Origin: Antedon mediterranea
Lineage: Eukaryota > Echinodermata > Crinoidea > Comatulida > Antedonidae
NCBI RefSeq assembly: GCF_964355755.1
Contig: NC_092678.1
Location: 7,538,922-7,602,921, forward strand
Direction: 5' to 3'
DNA length: 64,000 nt
Shown here: positions 1-8,686 of the stretch, one piece after another
Layout of the letters: the number at the start of each line of letters is the position of its first letter
Position numbering within the stretch: the stretch's first letter is position 1
Notes under the pieces: model-generated
The model's input: only the letters and a program-made list of their open reading frames with translations
The model's database searches: none
What the model was told of the DNA's origin: nothing
Made by a program: the position numbers and the translations under genes

Positions 1-364
1 TTACCACATCTGCCAGTTAATTTTCTGATTAAACGAAGAAAAAGTAAATTTTAATACAAAAAGTAATGCATGGCACCGAGTGGGTGTATTTCATGACGAT
101 TTTGATTTGCATAACGTTAATCTATCAAATCAAATTAAGATAAGTATTAACAATGTCCTCTAGGGAGAATGCAGTTCAGTATTTTGTAAGTAGATAAAAA
201 ATTATTCTGAATAGAAATTAAAAACTATTAATTAAAAATAGTATTTACCATTCTAGGTGCTAAATTTCTTGCTAGGCCCATTCATAGTCAGCTGACCATC
301 TTCTGATAAATACGTAGTTGACCTCTGCACAGACTCACTATCGGCATAAAGTGCACCTTCAGCA
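1..364. other. AT-rich non-coding stretch
   Basis: I see no open frame of useful length and no recognisable repeat here. It runs up to the left edge of the 30-bp minisatellite. Confidence 0.5.
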
Positions 365-955
365 TAAAGAGTACCTGTAGTTCAGCACCAAGTACCATTT
401 ACACCTGTAGTTCAGCACCAAATACCATTTACACCTGTAGTCCAGCAACAAGTACCATTTACACTTGTAGTTCAGCACCAAATACCATTTACACCTGTAG
501 TTCAGCACCAAATACCATTTACATCTGTAGTTCAGCAACAAGTAGGTACCATTTACACCTGTAATTCAGCACCAAATACCATTTATACCTAAAGTTCAGC
601 ACCAAAGTACCATTTACACCTGTAGTTCAGATTCAAGTACCATTTACACCTATAGTTCAGGACCAAGTACCATTTACACCTGCAGTTCATTCCAAGTACC
701 ATTTACACCTGCAATTCAGCACCAAATTTCATTACACCTGTAGTTCAGCACCAAATACCATTTACACCTGTAGTTCAGCACCATTACCATTTCCACCTGT
801 AGTTCAGCACCAAATACCATTTACACCTATAGTTCAGCACCAAATACCATTTACACCTATAGTTTAGCACCAAATACTTACACCAGTTCAGCACCAAGTA
901 CCATTTACACCTGCAGTTCATCCCAAGTACCATTTAAACCTGCAATTCAGCATGG
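365..955. repeat. Minisatellite, about 30-bp unit
   Basis: About 19 imperfect head-to-tail copies of a roughly 30-bp unit with core TTACACCTGTAGTTCAGCAC, next to an ACCAAATACCATT spacer. Units vary by substitutions and small indels, and the array decays after 955 into looser TTTACCACTTACAC copies up to about 1070. Short open frames with a repeated RCKWYLVLNY pattern are by-products of the period being a multiple of three. Confidence 0.92.
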
Positions 956-1085
956 GTTAACAATTTAAACCCACTTTCTGCACTGTTTACCACTTACACA
1001 ACCATCAGTTCTGCACTATTTACCACTGACATCTGTAGTTGTGCACTGTTTACCATACCAGCACATCAGTTTTAAACCAGGTAAC

Positions 1086-1411
1086 CTTGTCTTAAATGTA
1101 CGTTTTATGGTAAATTATGATAAAAAGAGAGAAACAATGCACTACCTAAGTAGCTCGCGGTGAATGTCCTCTTGTGGACAGTCTTAAGGCCTAGCCTAGG
1201 CTTAGTTTTGTAGGCCTAGCTGGTAAAAAGCAGTGACGTACAAATATGGTATGCTAGCTATAGACCTAGCCTGAAGTTGTCTAGTTGCTGCATTGTCTTT
1301 CTGTGTTTGCCAGAATCTTTTAATACAAATTGGGGGAAACCCGGTATTTTCGCTAAAAAGTTTTGATTCTTCCATTTGTTTTTGGCCTTCACGATCGATC
1401 AAAAGTGGGTG
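1086..1411. repeat. Dispersed repeat, copy A (inverted relative to copy B at 48.7 kb)
   Basis: This block matches the reverse complement of 48742-49066 over about 325 bp, from ACGTTTTATGGTAAATTATG at one end to GATCGATCAAAAGTGGG at the other, with scattered substitutions and indels. Both copies carry AGGCCTAG-type palindromes in the middle. A minus-strand open frame (1202-1525) crosses it, but copy B does not keep that frame cleanly, so I do not call a gene. The class is unknown. Confidence 0.75.
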
Positions 1412-2160
1412 AAGAAGAAAAACTAAAATCAATCCGCACTCAATGCATGTTGGACCGCTTTTTTCTATCATGATAGATATGGAAGCATCTTTGAGAGACA
1501 TCTCCAGTTTCTTGATTATCTTCATGTTTGTTTGTAGAAGATGTGTACAAGAAAGCGGCTGTAATCTGGTCCAGGATACTGTACCAAGCTTCTATAGATC
1601 TTTTTTAAGGGTTAATAATGATCATGAACCTTGCCTGCTTGGTCCTTTGTGGTTGTTGAAAATTGCAAACAATATTGTATAAATCACTTTTTCCAACAAC
1701 AATAACATTATTTCCATGGAAAGAGACAAGTGCACATGAGTGTAGACATTAAAAACATGTGCTACAATGGGGGCGCTAGACAAGTTTAATTTGATATCAT
1801 TACACTATTGACATTGGGTGCAACAGTAAAATGTATATAAAATAAAGTGTATAATACATCTTTGTTGGTACACCATAAATCCGATCTCTTTGAAATGACA
1901 TTAGGCCTACAGTATATTTTAGCACCAGAATTTAGAATTACATGACATTCAATAAATCCTTAAAACCATTATGATGATATCTGCTCTTCTGCGTTTGAAG
2001 TAAAAATACAAAAGAAGAATAGGATGCAGATATTTTAAACAATTTCAAGAAAATGAATAATTATGTACAGTATTTATTTGTATATATTCAAGTAAAATTT
2101 TATAATAACCGATTTTTGACTATTTATACAAAAGATAATTATTTACTGAATTAGTGTATC
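1412..2160. other. Intergenic AT-rich DNA, nothing recognised
   Basis: There are only short open frames without domain signatures and no clear repeat structure. Confidence 0.4.
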
Positions 2161-2164
2161 TTTC

Positions 2165-2640
2165 TTTACAATAAAATTTAATGACAAAAAACAAGAAGAT
2201 CGACGTTTCGGAACCATCATGGAACCATTTTCGAGATCAAGTGATTGAATTATACAAAAATAACAAACACCAAAGGGTGACAGGAAATACTAATTAATTG
2301 GTTAATTAACAACAAAGAAGGCCTACAATTCTAAGAACTTAAGTTATTAAGCTCCTCCTTCTTAATTAATAAACAATTTAGCTTTGACTGAATCGCTTTG
2401 TTTATTAAGTGTAGGTTTCAGTTCTTTGATCCAGAGCATTTCCTTAATTAAACAATCAAATTTGGATTTGCACTTAGACAATATCCTGAAATGATTAAAA
2501 GTTTCAATAGGACTTATATTATGTTGCTTGCTCTCCTATGGTGCCTTTACTGTGTTCATCAATACGTTGATAAAGGTGCCGACAAGTATTTAGCTGACAT
2601 AGTTTGCATCGCACAAACCACAACGCATTGCTGATTAGTG
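2165..2640. mobile_element. Possible Penelope-like element fragment
   Basis: The stretch contains GACGTTTCGGAACCATCATG on the plus strand, which on the minus strand reads as CGAAACGTC after a TGATGG. That resembles the hammerhead-derived termini of Penelope-like elements. The rest has no intact open frame. The assignment rests on this motif alone and is tentative. Confidence 0.25.
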
Positions 2641-3653
2641 TATCTTTGCCAATGATTAGTTGTCATTATATCACATGCAATATTTTCTTATTTCATTTTT
2701 ATATTTTTCATTTTCTCTTATTTTTTACTGAAAGTACTATATTAGTTTTTTTGTATATAAAAAATGTGAAATTGTAGTATAGCGCAGAAGGCCTGAATAA
2801 TGCGCAATGAAAGAGTTCACCTCGGAGATGACCCGAGATATTGGGAGAGATGGGAGATCACACTGATTTATTTCACTTTTTAATGAAATCAACAATAATA
2901 GAATTAAAAAAACGAGACAAGACATTTGCAAGCAAAATTGATAATTTTATTAAAAATCATAATTGTATAATTATACATATAGATAAATGCAGACAGCTGA
3001 CAATGTGTACCATAATAGCAAGATTAGTGCAAGACAATCATAGCTGATAAAGATAGTCAAAATAGTGAGACAATCATCGGATATGTTGCTGTAAATGGAT
3101 AGGCCTACACCAATTTGAAGTCACACCACCTACTCAGTTACGCACAATTACACAGGCCTGTATGCCTAAAAAAGGGGATGTGTTGGTCTTTGTCCAGAAG
3201 AACTCCCATTCCTTATGAAGTTTTAAACCATCCTGTATCCTTGACCGGGACTTTACCTCAAGTTCATAGATGCCGCTATCTATTATTATGGGTATATTGT
3301 TCTCATCGTTTGATTAAAATTAATTGGGACATTTATCATATTTATGAAATACAAACTCAACCAGAGCCGTTGCCAGGTCTAAGCTTAAGGGTCCGGTTCG
3401 GCAAATCAAATCAAACGTTTTTTCATGACACTCCACCCGTAGACATGCACGTAGCCGTCACCGGACCGGAACTGTGCTGGAATAGATGAGAAAGACCTTT
3501 TCCAGTAGCTCGCAAAGTACTCAATAAATAGAAGTCATTTATATCAAAATGCACTTTTACCAAGAGACTATTCATTGCCAATATAATAAGTAAGGTTTAC
3601 TTCTTTTACCGAAAAACTCTATTTTTTGCTTTATGTAACTTAATAATAATATA
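2641..3653. other. Intergenic, no supported gene
   Basis: Several plus-strand open frames of 64-124 codons occur (for example 3115-3489). None shows a domain, signal peptide or codon pattern that I recognise. Most likely old repeat debris. Confidence 0.35.
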
Positions 3654-4647
3654 TACCGTATATTTCGGTGTATAAGTCGCACCTGTGTATAAGACGCACC
3701 CCCAACTGAGAGTAAAATATCGGTATTTTTTATATCGTCGATGTATAAGACGCACCTTATATTTCATCAAAACAATGTTTTTTTAAATTGTAATCAATAT
3801 TATTGTAATAATATATTTTGTTATATCTACAACGGCGTCCTTTATTTAGGTTTTTTCTTACCTAGGCTCGGCCGCGCCCAGCCTCAACACACTAGGCGAA
3901 TTTGTTCGCGCGAATCTAAGGCGTCAGCTAATACGCATGCGTAGAGTAGGATTTGGAAGATGTAAACATGAATACACATGCGTACAAGCTGACGCTTTCG
4001 ATTCGCGCGAACAAATTCGCCTAGTGGAAAATCGGCTTTTCACTTTTTATTCATGAGTTTCGCCGCAACATCGAGTGCATGACCGTGTGTGTAACACGCA
4101 CGTGTGTGGGCTAGCCTCGCTCGATCATTTCGAGAGGGCGCACGTTTTCACGGACAATCATATTCGATTAGTATCTATGTATCCGAGAAGTGTGTACGCT
4201 AGGTCCATGCTATAATCACCTGGAGAATATACTAGTCAAATACCGTACACCATGTGGCCACCAAAAGAAGGGCTTGCGCTTGGGGTACGGCGATCGTGCG
4301 TATAACTACTGTATAAATAAATACTATTCCAATGGTACGACGTAAACGTTTACAAATGATATTTTATCGGAGCGCCATAATGAACAAATCTTTTCATCAT
4401 ATTTAGTATAACATCATGCTAAAATGACTTAAAAACTAGGCCTAGGCAGAAGCAAGTTGCCGTTACGTTAGTTAGTTACTGTAGCTAGGCCTAGCCTACT
4501 CAGGCCTAGAAAACGAGGTAACGATAGCCTAGGCCTATGTAAAATCTGTGTGGTGAGGCATTTATGTTCGGTGTATAAGACGCACCCTTAATTTAGAGGT
4601 CAAATTTGCGTGTCAAAAGTGCGACTTATACACCGAAATATACGGTA
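3654..4647. mobile_element. Non-autonomous DNA transposon with 29-bp perfect terminal inverted repeats
   Basis: The first 29 bases (3654-3682, starting TACCGTATATTTCGGTG) are the exact reverse complement of 4619-4647. Counting TA as the target duplication gives TA-CCGTATATTTCGG at one end and CCGAAATATACGG-TA at the other, as in Tc1/mariner-type insertions. GTATAAGACGCACC motifs recur just inside both ends (near 3690, 3745 and 4570). There is no transposase, so it would be mobilised in trans. The superfamily is an inference from the TA flanks. Confidence 0.8.
3890..4026. repeat. Palindrome nested in the TIR element
   Basis: The left arm starts CACTAGGCGAATTTGTTCGC and the right arm ends with its reverse complement at 4026. 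Arms are about 50-60 bp with a few mismatches, around a short centre near 3955. It could be a second foldback inserted in the larger element, or its internal hairpin. Confidence 0.85.
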
Positions 4648-4730
4648 TTTAAACATAGCCTATGTAAATACGCGAACGTGATTGGTTGAAACTGCATCAC
4701 ATGATTACCGCTACGAGGATCGTAAATCGT

Positions 4731-4845
4731 ATATATCCTCGAGAACGATGATATTGACTGAGTAATTTTCGCGTAATTATCGTGTCCCTGTCATTAATCA
4801 TATAAATTCTCGAGTACGATGATATTGACTGTGTAATTTTCGTGT
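4731..4845. repeat. Short direct duplication
   Basis: A roughly 45-bp segment containing CGATGATATTGACTG and TAATTTTCG occurs twice, about 69 bp apart, with several substitutions. Confidence 0.7.
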
Positions 4846-5400
4846 GGCAACACTCGCGTTTGCCGATAAACAAGTCATCTACTGGGTCTTGAACTTGCGA
4901 TGAAATTGTCACTCCATCACAAGACAACGCTTCATGCGCTGCGCCACGGAACTTGCTTGAAGAAATTAATCATCTAAACTATTTAAACTACTGTATGCAT
5001 ACATAGCGCCCTCATTTATTTTTAGTCCTCCCTAGATGTGATGAAACACCATTTGTGATTGGTTAATACTCACAGTAGTAACCGGTACGTGCGCGACGCA
5101 CTGAACATCCGGTGATTTGGCTCTAAGAAGACGAATTATTATTTATTCGGCCTACCTGATAATATTATTTTTATTAATGTAGGCTTATTGATGGAAATTC
5201 TTCTGTTATTATTTAAACGACCTAGGCTAGTGAATATTTTATTGCCAAGGAACGGGCCAAGGAATCATTAGTCAATTAGTAATTATCTGTATATTATTCT
5301 TCGAAAGGTAAGGTGTCTGGGCAGCTTGTTTACATACAATACAAAAAGGAGGCCTAGCATAGCTACCCGACCCAGCAGATATTCTACTTGTTGTTGGCTA
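4846..5400. other. Intergenic, nothing recognised
   Basis: There is no coding signal, only scattered AGGCCTAG-like palindromes. Confidence 0.4.
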
Positions 5401-5605
5401 TGTAATATAACAGATATCGCCTTTTATATCGGTAAAATACAAGATTAGACATCCCCTCGGGAATGATATTAAGTTCTTGGGAATTATATATTTCCCTCGG
5501 CTGGCGCTTTGGGAAATATATATTCCCTCGAACATAATATCATTCCATCGGGGATGTCAAATCTTATATTTAACCTCTAAGCCGTCAATATCTGTATAAT
5601 AACAT
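5401..5605. mobile_element. Foldback / MITE-like inverted repeat
   Basis: The left half (5401-5480) matches the reverse complement of the right half (5525-5605). Recognisable blocks are AACAGATAT / ATATCTGT, AGA(T)TTAGACATCCCC / GGGGATGTCAAATCT, and GGGAATGATATTA / TAATATCATTCC. The centre contains a smaller pair, ATATATTTCCC / GGGAAATATAT. It has no coding capacity and would form a long imperfect hairpin. Confidence 0.85.
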
Positions 5606-5782
5606 ACCTAAAATACCCAATTATTAGTTGATTTTGTATCATATATTTTGCTATATTGAACAGATGGCTTTAAGCTTTGTTAAAATCTTTGAGAAACAAA
5701 GAATGAAAACAAAGCTATAGCAGCCATTGCCATTTGATCAAAGGATGTACAGAAAAAATATTATATATTTAAATCTGCATAC

Positions 5783-6303
5783 CTTGAGTATATAAATATT
5801 ATATTTAATTTAGTTTAGTTTCTGTTAGTTTCTATATATTTACTTGATTAACCAATCATATTTAGTTTATTGTCTTATGACATATAAGCAACTTATTTAG
5901 GGTTTTAAATTTTCAACTCATTAGTCAACATTTTGTATAGTAATATAGCATATTATAATAATAATTAATATAACTTTTGTAAACATTTTTGTAATCCTTA
6001 AAGAAAAAATCCAAAATAATTAAAATGTATTAGACACTTTAAATGACTGGTACTATGGCAAAGTTCTTACTTAAATCTTTGCATTTAGCTTGAGTATATA
6101 AATATTACATTCAGATGGACAATTTAGTATTTATATATTTACTTGATTAACCAATCCCATTTAGTTTTTTGTCTTATGACATATAAGCAACTTATTTAGG
6201 GTTTTAAATTTTCAACTCATTAGTCAACATTTTGTATAGTAATATAGCATATTATAATAATAATTAATATAACTTTTGTACACATTAGCCTATTTTTGTA
6301 ATC
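5783..6303. repeat. Direct duplication of about 210 bp
   Basis: The segments 5783-5998 and 6091-6303 share long identical runs, for example TTTACTTGATTAACCAATC and GACATATAAGCAACTTATTT through AATTAATATAACTTTTGTA, separated by about 90 bp. The high identity suggests a recent local duplication. Confidence 0.88.
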
Positions 6304-6740
6304 CATAATTTTAATGTTATAAACATAATATATAAGAATCATGAAAGAATGATAAAAACATGACGACTAGAATAGAAGTCCTTGTGTTTCTGGTACACAC
6401 AAACCTTAAAGAAAAAATACAAAATAATTAAAATGTATTAGAGGATACTTTATTATGCTGTTTTGGCCATGAATAAAAAAATATCCCAGAATCCATAAGC
6501 ACACAAGTGAGCACTTTTTGCTGTTTTCTCTATTTTCTCCATTTGTATTTGAAATGTCACTAATATTTATAACATTATTTACTAAATAAGATTGAGAAAA
6601 ATAATGAATAAAGAAAAGAAATTAAATTTGTATGCACACAGACATTTAAAGACAGACTTGACTTTAAATGTTAGATGTTGTCAAAACTAAAATGCATTTC
6701 TTTACGCATGTTTTGACAACTCAGATACAGTAAGGTAAGG

Positions 6741-6944
6741 TTTTTTTTTTTTTTTTTTTTTAAACCATATTTAATGAGGGTGATCCATCCAGCTATTGCT
6801 GATCATTAGGGACCCTCAGAGGTTCACAAGACAAACATATACACAAGATCCATAAGAAAAAATCCTGACATGTGACGGGACTTGAATCCAGGACCCTTAG
6901 AGTGGTAGCCGAGCATCATAACCACCAAGCCACAACTCCACTCT
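6741..6944 (-). mobile_element. tRNA-derived SINE, copy 1
   Basis: Read on the minus strand, this starts with a tRNA-like head with an A box (TGGCTTGGTGG) and a B box (GGATTCAAGTCC), then a unique body, and ends in a poly(A) run (poly-T at 6741-6761 on the plus strand). It matches the fuller copy at 62511-62774 but lacks an internal block of about 60 bp. The A and B boxes would be an internal RNA polymerase III promoter. It is not a functional tRNA gene: the acceptor stem and anticodon arm do not fold as expected. Confidence 0.85.
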
Positions 6945-7209
6945 GAATTGAAAATTGGAAGATACCATTTCACACGGCTAATAGAGATAACAGCATAGAA
7001 GTCATGATGTATTCTTACCTTTTGAGTCTAGTTCTTGTATTCATCATAAATATGTTCCATATCCTGCTCTGTGGCATTGTCAGCAGGCAACTGGGAGTCA
7101 TCATATACTCTGTTAATGTGTGTACTTGTTGCTGGTATGACAACATTTTTAGGAACTATGTTCATATTCATACTATCCATTCTTCGGCACCTAAGTAAAC
7201 AAAATGCAT

Positions 7210-7358
7210 TGTTACACTTTGTATGTCTTGGCCTTATCTGTGTGCATCAGGAGAATGGAATGTGGGGCTAGGCTTTATGTCTTCTTTAATTACAAACATC
7301 GCAAGAGGGCTCTCTATATTATGGTTCCCTGTCATTTGTGATTTTGCACTGGGTTACA
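7210..7358 (-). mobile_element. 3' LTR of Gypsy element, truncated
   Basis: It matches the 5' LTR (16467-16675) from the TGTAACCC terminus through GTGTAACA, about 149 of 209 bp. The last roughly 60 bp, including the expected GGGTTACA end, are absent and unrelated sequence begins at 7209. Substitutions between the LTRs are few in the shared part. Confidence 0.88.
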
Positions 7359-7371
7359 CCCTCCCCTCTCT
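7359..7371 (-). promoter_or_regulatory. Polypurine tract of the Gypsy element
   Basis: On the minus strand AGAGAGGGGAGGG lies immediately before the TGTAACCC start of the 3' LTR. This is the position and composition of the plus-strand primer for reverse transcription. Confidence 0.88.
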
Positions 7372-8686
7372 AACTATGCATTGTCCCTAATGCAGATATA
7401 GCATTTCCAATATTAGTTAAAAAAACATAAAAAGAAGGATTTCCTAAATTATCGTATTGTAACCTAGCTGGTGGTCTTCTTTCTCTACGTGGACGGGTCG
7501 AAGTCTCCTCCCCTCTCAAATCGTCATCTTGGGGTTCTTCATGATCGATTTGGTCAGTGATCGGAGGTTTATCACTTGCATCACTTGAAGTTAACAAGAT
7601 CAGTTCATCCATTGAAGTTGGTTCCGGCTGAGTAACGATTGGTTGTGACGTTTTGGAAGTTGGTAGGGTTTGGGTGTCATCTGCTGAATCTGAACTAATG
7701 TTGTCTGTATCTGCATCACTATCTTCAGTTTCCATATCTTGCATTGGTTCTTCTATACAAGGGATAGATACATTATCATCATACAAGATGGTGGTGGTAT
7801 CAGTCACAGTCATCTGATCTTTATTATCATTAACAGTGATGATGTTACTGTCATCATCAACAGAACTGCAGTTTTCATGTCCATCTCTGATCGGCATTCC
7901 GTCTCCGATACCTTCCACAATAACCGTGTCCGGTATCGGTCCATGCGTGCTATCAACACATGAATACGACCTAGGCGCATGATCTACCACAGTTTCGTTT
8001 GCTGCTGTCTCCGACGTATCAGGATCCACCATCATACCATCAACAGCAACTTCGGGTATTGCTTCACTCGCAACACTTTCTCTGTTACCAGTCTCAATGT
8101 CGTGGATTACTTCAGGAGGTTCCTTCTCATCAGTCAGTAACCGGATAATTGATCGAGGTGTAAATGGAGGTACATCGACGTTTAGGTGTGGTTGAGTTGA
8201 AGAAGGTGTAGACAGTGGGTCTGGTATAACAGAATTATCATCTGGAATTAAAAGTTCCTCAGAATCAGCTACCGGTACTTGGTCCTCAGAGTCGCATACA
8301 GTACTATGGCGCTCTATAACTATTGGTACTATTAATTCATCATCTTCATCACTGTCACTCTCACTGTCATCACTAGTATGTTGGTTATTATTGTTGATCT
8401 TCTGGTGGGATCTCGTCTTTGGTTTGTGGACTTTGGTGGGTTTTGTTGTAATTTCTTCCACTCCAGTTAGATAACCTATCGGCAGTAAGTGATCTCTGTG
8501 AAGTGTTTTAACAACGTCCCTATCCTTTTCTGGTGTCACTTTATAAACTGGCAGGTTTGGTAACTTATCCACTACTATATATGGATGTGACTTCCATTTA
8601 TCTGCCAATTTGTTCTTGCCTTTTAGTCCAAAGTTCCTAACCATTACTCTATCTCCAGGTTGTAATTCGGAAGACTTTACTCTCAA
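7370..8686 (-). CDS. pol: Gypsy Pol C-terminal part: integrase C-terminal domain plus long acidic tail (438 aa)
   Basis: The first 60 residues carry an integrase C-terminal fold signature: LQPGDRVMVRNF, then LADKW, then PYIVVDKLPNLPVYKV, as in many Ty3/Gypsy integrases. About 330 residues rich in D, E, S and T follow with no recognised domain. The end is basic then hydrophobic (RPRRERRPPARLQYDNLGNP). It overlaps the upstream pol frame by a few bases in another frame, so a small indel near 8690-8720 separates it from the integrase core. I read it as the decayed 3' end of one polyprotein, not as a separate gene. The stop lies next to the polypurine tract. Confidence 0.8.
   Translation of the reverse strand: MRVKSSELQPGDRVMVRNFGLKGKNKLADKWKSHPYIVVDKLPNLPVYKVTPEKDRDVVKTLHRDHLLPIGYLTGVEEITTKPTKVHKPKTRSHQKINNNNQHTSDDSESDSDEDDELIVPIVIERHSTVCDSEDQVPVADSEELLIPDDNSVIPDPLSTPSSTQPHLNVDVPPFTPRSIIRLLTDEKEPPEVIHDIETGNRESVASEAIPEVAVDGMMVDPDTSETAANETVVDHAPRSYSCVDSTHGPIPDTVIVEGIGDGMPIRDGHENCSSVDDDSNIITVNDNKDQMTVTDTTTILYDDNVSIPCIEEPMQDMETEDSDADTDNISSDSADDTQTLPTSKTSQPIVTQPEPTSMDELILLTSSDASDKPPITDQIDHEEPQDDDLRGEETSTRPRRERRPPARLQYDNLGNPSFYVFLTNIGNAISALGTMHS

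Noticed and set aside
359-541. Minus-strand frame with RCKWYLVLNY repeats
   Set aside because: Product of the 30-bp minisatellite; not conserved between units.
1202-1525. 107-codon minus-strand frame
   Set aside because: It overlaps a dispersed repeat whose other copy does not keep the frame. No domain recognised.
3115-3489. 124-codon plus-strand frame
   Set aside because: No recognisable domain, no splice context and low-complexity neighbours.
6741-6944. A tRNA gene because of the A and B boxes
   Set aside because: No cloverleaf with a proper acceptor stem and anticodon arm; poly(A) tail and second copy show a SINE.
7739-7963. Plus-strand frame inside the acidic Pol tail
   Set aside because: Antisense shadow of the 438-codon minus-strand frame.
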